In this document: positions 6,931 through 13,946 of the stretch, one piece after another
Position numbering within the stretch: position 1 is the first letter of the stretch
How the letters are laid out: every line of letters starts with the position of its first letter
From: Flemingiibacterium sp045632605
GTDB taxonomy: Bacteria > Bacillota > Clostridia > Oscillospirales > CAG-272
Direction of reading: 5' to 3'
Assembly: GCA_045632605.1 (NCBI GenBank)
Contig: JAZQXA010000125.1
Coordinates: 1-15,000, forward strand
Length of the DNA stretch: 15,000 nt
Notes under the pieces: model-generated
Seen by the model: the letters and a program-made list of their open reading frames with translations, nothing else
Told to the model about the DNA's origin: nothing
Databases searched by the model: none
Program-made: the position numbers and the translations under genes

Positions 6931-7113
6931 ATGGAACGCGGCGAAATGCCGGTGGGATTTGCTATGGCATTGGCGATGAATCCCGAGGCAACGCAGAAAT
7001 TCTCGTTGATGGATGAAGAAAAAAAGCAGGAGATAATTGCAGGAACACATTCTGTCAATAGCCGGGATGAAATGCACCAATATGTTGATTCTATTGTAAA
7101 GGGGAAGATATGA
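6931..7113 (+). CDS. Conserved small protein (60 aa) upstream of an oxidoreductase remnant
   Basis: Start ATG 6931 has GGAGG (6918-6922) eight bases upstream; the in-frame GTG at 6922 overlaps that ribosome site and cannot be the start. The protein opens with PVGFAMALAMNPEA (7-20), a helix-like hydrophobic stretch too short and polar-flanked for a membrane span. It continues with FSLMDEEKKQEIIAGTHS (23-40) and SRDEMHQYVDSIV (43-55). This 'GF.MALA.N..A...F..L....K..II...H.V.S..EM..(Y/F)V' pattern resembles a family of very small Firmicutes hypotheticals, from memory and unverified. Its stop overlaps the ATG of the following wrecked oxidoreductase (ATGA, 7110-7113), so the two were translationally coupled. 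Function unknown. Confidence 0.75.
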   Translation: MERGEMPVGFAMALAMNPEATQKFSLMDEEKKQEIIAGTHSVNSRDEMHQYVDSIVKGKI

Positions 7114-7488
7114 GCGGGAATACCGTAAATGCTATTTGGACTGACACAGGAAAGTGTTGCAATTTTGCCTCTTTGAGACGGAATTTTATGTGCCTATAAA
7201 CTCAAAAATTCAGGTGTTGACTGTATGGCTGCAGAGGCAACCGAAATATGCAAAGGTATCACACAAAACACAATGGCGAAGATTAACTTGCTCACGGCTT
7301 GATTTATGACAAAATTATACGCCGGTTTGGCGAAGAAAAAGCGAGACTTTATGCAGAGGCGCAGACAAAGCTGTGCGCTCAAACATAACCGAGCCGAGCA
7401 CACTTGGGTTTGCCCTTGTCACGGATCACGTTTTTTCGCAAACGGACAGCTTATTGATAATCCGGAGACTGATGATAAAAAAACATAA
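7110..7488 (+). pseudogene. Decayed FAD-dependent oxidoreductase with C-terminal Rieske domain
   Basis: About 380 bases of remains of a gene normally near 1.4 kb. Frame A (7110-7199) reads NAIWTDTGK...FASLRR, the usual N-terminus of DadA-like FAD oxidoreductases of this type, but stops after 29 codons. The GxGxxG dinucleotide-binding loop is missing by deletion. Frame B resumes at 7189 with CAYKLKNSGVDCMAAEATE and then ICKGITQNTMAKIN, and hits TGA at 7300. Frame C (7296-7388) carries on with GLIYDKIIRRFGEEKARLY and AEAQTK. A large deletion (roughly 300 codons) then joins to frame B again at about 7372, CALKHNRAEHTWVCPCHGS, the second half of a Rieske [2Fe-2S] site with its CxxH but not the CxH half, ending at 7488. 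The reading-frame damage is seen directly; the parent family is recognised from memory. The gene cannot make a working enzyme. Confidence 0.85.
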
Positions 7489-7557
7489 GCAGCGAAGTTT
7501 AAGTCAATGCGTGGAAAGAGAAGGCGACCAATAAGGTTTACAGACAAATTTGCGTTA

Positions 7558-7598
7558 GTAAAGCATGAGCATCGGTTAAACCGATGCTCATGCTTTAC
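7558..7598. terminator. Perfect 20-bp inverted repeat, probable bidirectional terminator
   Basis: Arms 7558-7577 and 7579-7598 are exact reverse complements with one base between, so a 20-bp stem with a small folded-back loop can form on either strand. Neither side has a long T-tract; the stem ends in TTTAC, followed by CTGTTTATT on the plus strand. It lies between the pseudogene (7488) and the convergent dehydrogenase stop (7624), so termination for either is the simplest role. Confidence 0.6.
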
Positions 7599-7623
7599 CT
7601 GTTTATTAAAATGCAGTTTTTCA

Positions 7624-8652
7624 CTACTTATCAACGTCGATAAGAACCTTAAAGGTCTTTTCACGTCGTTTATCAATCATATCAAGTACAGCCGGTATTT
7701 CCTCAAGCGAGAATCTATGGGAAATCATTCCTGCTGTCTTAACGACACCGCGGCTAATAAGGTCTATCATCTCTACATAATCAGTGGGAACATACATGGT
7801 TGTACCGTAGATCGAAAGCTCGTGCTGAACGAAGTCAGGAAGCTTTGGAATATTATACCCATTCTGAAGAACGCCGATAATTACGATTCGGGAGCCTCTG
7901 TGCGCTATGCTCAGGATATTGTTCATAACGGTTCCTTTTTCGCCAACACAGTCGTAATATACTGTGATTTTTTCTTCTCCGAGGCGTTTAAGACCTGCTG
8001 CGAGATCTTCTTTTGAAACATCTATTGTTCCGGTGGCGCCAAGCGACTCGGCAAGCTTCAGACGTTCCGCGTCCATATCGGCGATATAAACCTTTTTTGC
8101 ACCGAGAGCAAAGCAGCTTTGCATACAGAAAATTCCGATTGGGCCAGCTCCGACTACAAGCACTTTATCAGCGCTTGTGGGATTTGCTCTCTTGGCACCG
8201 TGATATGCAACGCACGCCGGTTCAACCAATGCGGCATCGTCGATACTCATTTCATCCGGGATTTTTATTGCCATCTCCGACGAGATGCAGAAATAGTCAC
8301 ACATTGCGCCGTCTGCCTCTGCACCGGTACAGCGAAGCTTTTCGCAGAAATTGTATGTATGGGTTTTGCAGACATCGCATTCGCCGCATACGAGATGAGG
8401 AATTACGGTAACACGTTCACCTATTCTGTCTGATGAAACTCCTTCGCCGACTTCGGCGATAACCCCCGAAATTTCATGTCCCGGAACGAGGGGATAAGAT
8501 ACATAAGGGTGAAGACCGCGATAGATTGTGGGGTCAGAACCGCAAATGCCAATTCTTTTTACCGCTATTTTCACTTCGCCCTTTTGGGGAGTGGGCTGCT
8601 CGCATTCAACCAGCTTCATTTTGTAAGGAGCTTCCAAAACTATTTTTCTCAT
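7624..8652 (-). CDS. Zinc-dependent medium-chain dehydrogenase (sorbitol/threonine dehydrogenase-like)
   Basis: A 342-aa MDR-superfamily alcohol dehydrogenase. Catalytic zinc ligands are Cys37 (in ICGSD), His59-Glu60 (in PGHE) and Glu144 (in VEP). The structural zinc lobe is complete: Cys89, Cys92, Cys95 and Cys103. The NAD(P)-binding loop is GAGPIG (168-173), followed by ADMDAERLKLAESLGA (190-205), whose acidic end after the second strand suggests NAD over NADP. Ribosome site GGGAGA at 8661-8666. Last gene of the five-gene operon, 24 bases after the isomerase. Relatives oxidise polyols (sorbitol, L-iditol), L-threonine, sugar acids or butanediol. In this context a polyol or sugar-acid substrate linked to the isomerase and kinase is likely, but not determinable from sequence. 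Confidence 0.9.
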   Translation of the reverse strand: MRKIVLEAPYKMKLVECEQPTPQKGEVKIAVKRIGICGSDPTIYRGLHPYVSYPLVPGHEISGVIAEVGEGVSSDRIGERVTVIPHLVCGECDVCKTHTYNFCEKLRCTGAEADGAMCDYFCISSEMAIKIPDEMSIDDAALVEPACVAYHGAKRANPTSADKVLVVGAGPIGIFCMQSCFALGAKKVYIADMDAERLKLAESLGATGTIDVSKEDLAAGLKRLGEEKITVYYDCVGEKGTVMNNILSIAHRGSRIVIIGVLQNGYNIPKLPDFVQHELSIYGTTMYVPTDYVEMIDLISRGVVKTAGMISHRFSLEEIPAVLDMIDKRREKTFKVLIDVDK

Positions 8653-8676
8653 TTTAATTTTCTCCCAGCCTAATTT

Positions 8677-10098
8677 TTATGCGCCTCTTACAGCTTCAAT
8701 TCCCATGAATTTACAGAACATGGCGAGAGCATCGGCAACCTTCGGGTCGTGGATGAGAACACCGTGGTGGATAACACCGACATCAATCATTTTCTGTTCC
8801 CAGTCTGCAACATCGTTCACTTTTATCCATGCGTAAGCACCGCGTGTCATTGGACCAATATTGACAGCTTCACCCGTTCCGTAGAACATACTGAACTTTC
8901 CGCCGTATTCAACCATGCGTGCGCAGGTTACGGGGCCATCCTTCATGCGGAATTCCATAGCACCGTGGCAGGTAGGGCTCCAAAGTCCAAGACGCTCGTT
9001 CATCATAAGATGCTTTTTGCAGTCGTCAGCACAAAGCTCACACGCCGCATTTCCGCAGTGCCATGCAAGCCATACGTTAGGCTCGGTGGGATGTAGGTCT
9101 GTCCAGTCGATAAAGTCTGCAGGGGTTTGACCGAGAGCGCATCCGTTGAGAATATGCATAGTAACAGCGCCCATAGTATCGACTTCACAACCTACGGAAT
9201 ATCCCTGAGAATTCAGTCGCGAGAATGTGGAGCAAGCGGCGATATTATATTTGTGCTGAAGAGTTTCCCAGCAGCTTGAAGCGATAATCTTGCAGTGGTG
9301 CTCCTCGGCGAGCTTTATGAGAGTCAGCTCAAAACGAGCCTGATTGATAATGGCATTGGGAATTTCATCAGAGAGGATATCGGCACCGTTTCTTATTTCG
9401 TTCGCAACCCTGATTACGTCGGGATCATCGGGTGTAATCGCGTCCATATATTCATACGCTGTTGCAAGATCGACCGGAACAACTGTCTGTGCAAATTTGT
9501 TCATCAAATCCTCTTCGCTGTAAAACTGGGACTCGAACTTGGTCGGTCTTACGCCGACCTGAAGAATACGAGCACCAACAAAGTTGGAAATTGCGTTGCA
9601 GGCACGGGTAAAGCTTTCCACCTTTTCGCTGAAGATTGAATCTTCTGGGTTACAGGTGATGATATGTTCAAATTTAAAGCCGCGGCGGCGAAGAGCAGAG
9701 CAGGTCATAAACTGACCGCACCATGTATCGGTTGCACGGTTACCGTATTCGGAATAAGGTCCGCTTTTGGTTGCAAAGTGAAGTACGGGAATGTCACGGC
9801 GCATCTTCGACATGAGCGCGCTTACTGCGATTTCAAGACCAAAGTTCATGTTTCCGATGATAATGCCCTGAACATTTTCCTTTAAGAAAAACTCGGCGGT
9901 TTTGATGCCCTCATCAACAGAACCAACGCAGCCGTCCTCGGTGAGCTCCTCGGACGGAACTACAATTTCAAGTCCGGGAATTTTTTTGAATGCTTCAAGG
10001 CAGCGAGCACGCATTTTTCCTGCCCATTTACCAGTATACTGGTTTCCGTCCCATGATTCCCACGTTGAAGGTACAAATCCTATTTTTACTGTTTGCAT
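8677..10098 (-). CDS. L-fucose/L-arabinose isomerase-superfamily sugar isomerase
   Basis: A 473-aa FucI/AraA-type protein, close to AraA length and shorter than FucI (about 590). The N-terminal Rossmann-like part starts IGFVPSTWESWDG (6-18). The hallmark segments are in the C-terminal half: SSCWETLQHKYNIAACS (274-290), GCEVDTMGAVTMHIL (303-317), then DWTDLHPTEPNVWLAWHCGN (331-350). By family analogy Glu305, an Asp in 331-334 and a His in IHH (444-446) are candidates for the divalent-metal site (Glu, Asp, His in FucI). It should interconvert an aldose and ketose in the cytoplasm. Ribosome site AAGGAGA at 10106-10112. Sulfoquinovose isomerases (SftI type) share this superfamily, but no sulfosugar transaldolase or reductase is adjacent. 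Substrate unknown. Confidence 0.85.
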   Translation of the reverse strand: MQTVKIGFVPSTWESWDGNQYTGKWAGKMRARCLEAFKKIPGLEIVVPSEELTEDGCVGSVDEGIKTAEFFLKENVQGIIIGNMNFGLEIAVSALMSKMRRDIPVLHFATKSGPYSEYGNRATDTWCGQFMTCSALRRRGFKFEHIITCNPEDSIFSEKVESFTRACNAISNFVGARILQVGVRPTKFESQFYSEEDLMNKFAQTVVPVDLATAYEYMDAITPDDPDVIRVANEIRNGADILSDEIPNAIINQARFELTLIKLAEEHHCKIIASSCWETLQHKYNIAACSTFSRLNSQGYSVGCEVDTMGAVTMHILNGCALGQTPADFIDWTDLHPTEPNVWLAWHCGNAACELCADDCKKHLMMNERLGLWSPTCHGAMEFRMKDGPVTCARMVEYGGKFSMFYGTGEAVNIGPMTRGAYAWIKVNDVADWEQKMIDVGVIHHGVLIHDPKVADALAMFCKFMGIEAVRGA

Positions 10099-10163
10099 GA
10101 TAGTATCTCCTTATATTATAAAAATTTTATAGTATCAAATATTGTATTATGTATGCTGTTATA

Positions 10164-11222
10164 TTAGTTTTCACAGCACATTAACGTTTCATCTCCGTCG
10201 AGAATCCTATAGGTTATTTCAAAAGTTCTGCTTTCGCCGGGATTAAGGGTTATTATACTGCCTGACTGCTTACTTTTTGAATAGCCCTGAGGGAGTGCGG
10301 TGCATGGTTCGATTCCCACAACATATTCCTTTGTGTTAAGCATTTTCCACTCGTTGAGAAAAGGAAGCTGATTCTTATTGTAGCAAAGCTCAATGCCTAA
10401 CTGGAGCTTGTTATTAATAAATGCAACATTTACATTACCGTCTGAATCGGGGGTCAGGTCTATAGAGTAGCACCGCTCGCCAATATCCTGCACGGGGTTT
10501 CCGAATGTAAATGCCTCTTTGATTTCTGCGGCAGCTTCATCACTTAACGGTACAATTTTATTTGAATCACACACAAGTTTTGCCCCATCGTCAAGGAGCG
10601 GATAACCTATATTAATGTGATATAGAAGCATTATATCCTGCGGTGATGCTGCTCTGTTTGTTACGGTATCGGAAATAGTGAATTCATTTTTTCCGAAGGC
10701 GGTACTGATTTCTCTTCTCAGTGTCAGAGATTCTCCGTGGAGAATACCCTCTTTCATCACTCCGGAAACCTTCATTTTGTATTCACCGTCTTCAAAATCC
10801 TCGAACAGGGAAACCTGCTCTGCAGCGGCATTTGAAATTCTGCCGTGAAGTCCGTACTCACGTTTGCCGATTACCGGGTGTTCAACATACTCCGGACCGC
10901 CTACGTTAAGAAGTCCGCAAGTGGTAAGTCCTCCTGCAAAGAAACTATGGAGCCAGTTCATTCCTGCGCTTTCATAATATGCCGGGGAAACAATGCCGGT
11001 CTTTGACATATAGCTGATGGGGACACCTCTGTATGAAATCCATGCAATATCCATGCCGCGACCCGGAAGTACCGTAAGCTCAAGCCCCGAACCGGTATGA
11101 ATTTCAACTGCTTCGATCCCTTTTGCCTTACCTTCGGTAAATTCATAACGTCGAAGTCCGGCTATCTGGGATATATCTCCCACCTTTAAAAAATCCGCAT
11201 TTTTATAATCCCAGTATTTCAT
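10164..11222 (-). CDS. DUF4432/aldose 1-epimerase-like protein
   Basis: A 352-aa protein of the galactose-mutarotase superfamily, DUF4432 type. LTVLPGRGMDIAWI (49-62) opens the beta-sandwich. Other marks are TTCGLLNVGGP (100-110), EYGLHGRIS (122-130), YHINIGYPLLD (201-211) and GIEPCTALPQG (303-313), then LNPGESRTF (326-334). By comparison with galactose mutarotase, His202 and Glu305 are the candidate catalytic acid and base. Its ATG overlaps the stop of the upstream oxidoreductase by ATGA (11219-11222), so translation is coupled; a GAGGG lies at 11233-11237. It probably converts anomers or epimers of the sugar handled by the operon before isomerisation or oxidation. A gap of 65 bases separates it from the isomerase gene. 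Confidence 0.88.
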   Translation of the reverse strand: MKYWDYKNADFLKVGDISQIAGLRRYEFTEGKAKGIEAVEIHTGSGLELTVLPGRGMDIAWISYRGVPISYMSKTGIVSPAYYESAGMNWLHSFFAGGLTTCGLLNVGGPEYVEHPVIGKREYGLHGRISNAAAEQVSLFEDFEDGEYKMKVSGVMKEGILHGESLTLRREISTAFGKNEFTISDTVTNRAASPQDIMLLYHINIGYPLLDDGAKLVCDSNKIVPLSDEAAAEIKEAFTFGNPVQDIGERCYSIDLTPDSDGNVNVAFINNKLQLGIELCYNKNQLPFLNEWKMLNTKEYVVGIEPCTALPQGYSKSKQSGSIITLNPGESRTFEITYRILDGDETLMCCEN

Positions 11223-12352
11223 AGCTCAATAGCCCTCTTTTCTTTGTGCGATTTCAGCGCGGCACTCAAAAGATTATGCGAAAGCTCGGTTTCCTCCGGC
11301 GTAAAACAGCCGAATTCCACCGGCTCACCGCAGACTTCCTTAATAAACGAACACCACATCTGAAGAATGGAGTCGGTAAAACCAAACTCAAAAATTCCGC
11401 CCGTAACGGTTTTGAACTGCGGCTTATAGCCTACATTCAGCTTACACCAAGCCTGCTCCTTGCCGACAGCTTGAGTATATGAAAATACGTTGGGATCACT
11501 GCTTGAAAACTTTGCGGAGCACTCAAGTCCGTAAACTTCTATGAACCATTCATTCGTTGAGCCGGGGGACATTCGCTTGGTTTCAAGAAACATGGGGAAG
11601 GTATTGCCTTTTGTATCTGCCGTGTCGCAAACAAGTGTGGCATTGTCCCAGGTTTTGCAGGGAACCATGCCGCCCTTGCCATCCGGTCGCTCCTTAACAA
11701 TATCCGAAAGCACTGCATAGACATTCAGCGGCTTCCAGCCCATATGGAAAGGGATATGTTGAGTGTGTATTCCGAGATCACCCATACATCCGTATTCTCC
11801 GTTAATCTCAATCGTACGCTTCCAGTTTATCGGCTTGTTAATATCCATATCACTGCTGTGATTGAAACCTGCGTGAACCTCGAGAATCTTGCCGAAACGG
11901 TTTTCGCGTATCCAGCGTATCAGCTCCTGGCAGGCAGGGAAGAACGGAAACTCGCTTGCGCAGCGTATAACAGTTCCGGGATTTTCGCGAATTGCTTCAA
12001 TAATCTGTTCGTTTGCGGCTTTATCTATGCCAAACGGCTTCTCGCCCAAAAGATGCTTGCCTGCTTTTATTATGTCACTGTATACCTTCCCGTGAAGGTT
12101 ATGCGGAAGCGCACAGTATATTGCGTCGATATCATCTTTGCCGAGAAGCTCCGTGTAGTCGGATGTGACATATTTAACGGTGTCAAAATTCTCCACAAAC
12201 CATGCCAGTGCATCTTTGTTGAAGTCACAAACGCCAACGATTTCCGGTAGGGCAACATCTTCAGTCAGATGACACCACCGTGAAACGGCAGAACCGAATT
12301 CGCGTCCCATAAGTCCGCATCCGATAATTCCAAATCTGATTTTCTTTTTCAT
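11219..12352 (-). CDS. Gfo/Idh/MocA family sugar dehydrogenase
   Basis: A 377-aa NAD(P)-dependent dehydrogenase with an intact Rossmann motif GIIGCGLMG (8-16), GEKPFG (103-108) and a complete catalytic motif GDLGIH (191-196; Asp192 and His196). It is unlike the first Gfo/Idh protein of the window, which lacks the Asp, so the two are not recent duplicates. The C-terminal domain has unusual length for substrate contact, including many aromatic residues (WKRT at 177-180, FHMGWKP at 202-208). Ribosome site GGGGGAA at 12355-12361. It follows the kinase by 13 bases and overlaps the epimerase start by 4, so it belongs to the operon core. Likely oxidises a cyclic sugar or reduces a keto sugar; the exact substrate is not known. 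Confidence 0.9.
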   Translation of the reverse strand: MKKKIRFGIIGCGLMGREFGSAVSRWCHLTEDVALPEIVGVCDFNKDALAWFVENFDTVKYVTSDYTELLGKDDIDAIYCALPHNLHGKVYSDIIKAGKHLLGEKPFGIDKAANEQIIEAIRENPGTVIRCASEFPFFPACQELIRWIRENRFGKILEVHAGFNHSSDMDINKPINWKRTIEINGEYGCMGDLGIHTQHIPFHMGWKPLNVYAVLSDIVKERPDGKGGMVPCKTWDNATLVCDTADTKGNTFPMFLETKRMSPGSTNEWFIEVYGLECSAKFSSSDPNVFSYTQAVGKEQAWCKLNVGYKPQFKTVTGGIFEFGFTDSILQMWCSFIKEVCGEPVEFGCFTPEETELSHNLLSAALKSHKEKRAIEL

Positions 12353-12365
12353 AATTCCCCCATTT

Positions 12366-13829
12366 TTATTCTAAAAAGTTTTTGATTGTACCGTATAGGC
12401 TCATGTATTTTAAGAATAATTCACGGTACTGCGCATGGCGCTTACTGTTGGGATAAAATACTTTTTCCGAGCGAACAAGCACATCCGCTGCTTCTTCAAA
12501 GCTCTTGTAAACTCCCATTGCTGTGCCGCCAAGTATAGCAGTACCCACAGTGCCTGTTTGTGAATTAGTAAGGCGCTCAACAGGTATACCGAGAATATCT
12601 GCTTTCAGAGATAGTATTTCGTCGTCCCTTGACATACCGCCTGAAGCCACAAGCCGTTCGACTTTAAATCCCGCGTTTTTAAGGCACGTAAGATTGATAA
12701 GCATTTCGTAGTTAAGTCCTTCGAGAATACCCTTTGTAAGCATTCCTCTTGTAGTGCCTAGCTTTAGACCGATGACAGCACCTACAGATGTATCGTCCAT
12801 ATACGGAGTCGCGGCACCTGCGAAATGGGGAAGTACGAATAACTCTGACGGAATGTCAGGCATTTCTGAAATCAGTTCGCGGTAGCTGTTGCCTGAAATT
12901 ATATTGTTATACCACTTAAAAAGGCTTCCTGCCGTCCGGTTAAAGGCATATGTAACATATAATCCGGTAACAATATACGGCACACAAACAAGGTTTGAGT
13001 TTTTCATAGTATCATTTATCATACAGGAATCGAATACCGGTACTATACACTCATTTGAACCCATTCCGTCGAGCGCAATGCCGCTTTTCAGTATGCCTGC
13101 ACCAAGTGCCGCACACGGCTGGTCATGTCCCCCGGCGAGCAGCACAACGTTGTTTGGAAGATTTGCCTCTTCTGTGATTCGCTTGTCTATTTTACCAACG
13201 GGAGTTCCTGAAGCTACCGGCATATTAAGAAGCTCCGTATCAATTCCGGCACATTCTAATATTTCTGATGACCAGCATTTTTTATTTACGTCGAACATCA
13301 GCGTCCTTGCGGCAAGTGAATAATCTGTGTGATATTCCGCGCCGAGCATGATGAGAATGAAATCTGCGAACATACACATATGTTTTGCTTTTTCGTAAAT
13401 CTCCGGCTTATGTTCCTTTATCCAAAGTAACTTGGGTAGGGAATACATCGCATCGGGCACTGTTCCGGTGATTTTATATATCTCATCTTTCCCGAGCTTT
13501 TCCGAAAGCGCAGCAAGCTGTTCGCCGCCGCGTTTATCTTCATACGAAATGGATTCCGATATAACCTGACGGTCTTTGTCAAGCAGCACAAACATTTCAC
13601 CGAATGAGGTAACGCTGACTGTTTTCAGTTCGGAAAGGTCGTTTTCTGACGAAAGCTTTTTGATTGTATCTAATACGCTTTGATATACGGTTTTCGGGTC
13701 AAGCTCACAGCCTGCGGATGTATATGTAAAAGAATACTCTTTCGATGCAAAGCAAACAACTGTGCCTTCCTCGTTTATGACAGAGGTTTTGCATCCCGAG
13801 CTTCCAACGTCAATACCCATAAATAACAT
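12366..13829 (-). CDS. FGGY family carbohydrate kinase
   Basis: A 487-aa kinase of normal FGGY length (xylulokinase/gluconokinase type). Start 13829 is chosen because GGTGGTGA (13834-13841) precedes it, whereas the ATG ten codons upstream (13859) lies inside the -10 of the promoter. The N-terminal actin-like domain opens MGIDVGSSGCKTSV (4-17). GGHDQPCAALG (233-243) holds the catalytic base Asp236. The C-terminal domain has ASGGMSRDDEILSLKADIL (395-413) and TGTVGTAILGG (425-435), the adenosine-binding FGGY signature region. It phosphorylates a ketose, polyol or sugar acid with ATP. As the first gene after the AraC-controlled promoter it probably defines entry of the operon's product into central metabolism. 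The substrate cannot be read from sequence alone. Confidence 0.92.
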   Translation of the reverse strand: MLFMGIDVGSSGCKTSVINEEGTVVCFASKEYSFTYTSAGCELDPKTVYQSVLDTIKKLSSENDLSELKTVSVTSFGEMFVLLDKDRQVISESISYEDKRGGEQLAALSEKLGKDEIYKITGTVPDAMYSLPKLLWIKEHKPEIYEKAKHMCMFADFILIMLGAEYHTDYSLAARTLMFDVNKKCWSSEILECAGIDTELLNMPVASGTPVGKIDKRITEEANLPNNVVLLAGGHDQPCAALGAGILKSGIALDGMGSNECIVPVFDSCMINDTMKNSNLVCVPYIVTGLYVTYAFNRTAGSLFKWYNNIISGNSYRELISEMPDIPSELFVLPHFAGAATPYMDDTSVGAVIGLKLGTTRGMLTKGILEGLNYEMLINLTCLKNAGFKVERLVASGGMSRDDEILSLKADILGIPVERLTNSQTGTVGTAILGGTAMGVYKSFEEAADVLVRSEKVFYPNSKRHAQYRELFLKYMSLYGTIKNFLE

Positions 13830-13831
13830 AA

Positions 13832-13843
13832 AATCACCACCAT
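13832..13843 (-). promoter_or_regulatory. Ribosome binding site of the kinase, mirror copy
   Basis: ATGGTGGTGATT on the minus strand, four to five bases before the ATG at 13829. GGTGGTGAT is one mismatch from the extended anti-16S sequence GGAGGTGAT. The identical 12-mer serves the divergent AraC gene at 13932-13943. It decides the kinase start. Confidence 0.65.
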
Positions 13844-13857
13844 TATTAATTGTAATC

Positions 13858-13867
13858 ATTATATCAT
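13858..13867 (-). promoter_or_regulatory. Extended -10 promoter of the kinase operon
   Basis: ATGATATAAT on the minus strand contains TGA directly before a perfect TATAAT (13858-13863), an extended -10. The -35 region (13881-13886, TGAAAA) is poor. Transcription would start near 13851, giving a leader of about 22 bases. A weak -35 suits activation by the divergent AraC protein. Confidence 0.65.
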
Positions 13868-13886
13868 ATTTTTTACAAAGTTTTCA

Positions 13887-13916
13887 TTGACAATTGTGCA
13901 AAAAACATGATATAAT
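13887..13916 (+). promoter_or_regulatory. Consensus promoter of the second AraC-family regulator
   Basis: Perfect TTGACA (13887-13892), 18-base spacer, perfect TATAAT (13911-13916), with TG at 13908-13909 as an extended -10. An 8-base palindrome ACAATTGT (13890-13897) overlaps the -35 and could be a regulator site. Transcription would start near 13923. Confidence 0.8.
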
Positions 13917-13931
13917 CATCATAGCAAATAC

Positions 13932-13943
13932 ATGGTGGTGATT
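13932..13943 (+). promoter_or_regulatory. Ribosome binding site of the second AraC gene, mirror copy
   Basis: ATGGTGGTGATT, whose GGTGGTGAT pairs with the 16S tail with one mismatch, ends three bases before the ATG at 13947. Its own ATG (13932) is in frame but has no ribosome site, so 13947 is preferred. Confidence 0.6.
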
Positions 13944-13946
13944 ATA

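Noticed and set aside
7507..8016. Plus-strand 169-codon open frame crossing the hairpin and into the dehydrogenase gene
   Set aside because: It is antisense to the well-supported zinc dehydrogenase, translates both arms of the inverted repeat, and has no ribosome site.
10117..10131. AT-only palindrome between the epimerase and isomerase genes, with nearby TATAAT-like words
   Set aside because: No -35 at a workable distance and composition alone explains the symmetry; not called as an internal promoter or operator.
11744..12250. Plus-strand 168-codon frame inside the second Gfo/Idh gene
   Set aside because: Antisense shadow; the sense strand encodes complete Gfo/Idh motifs.
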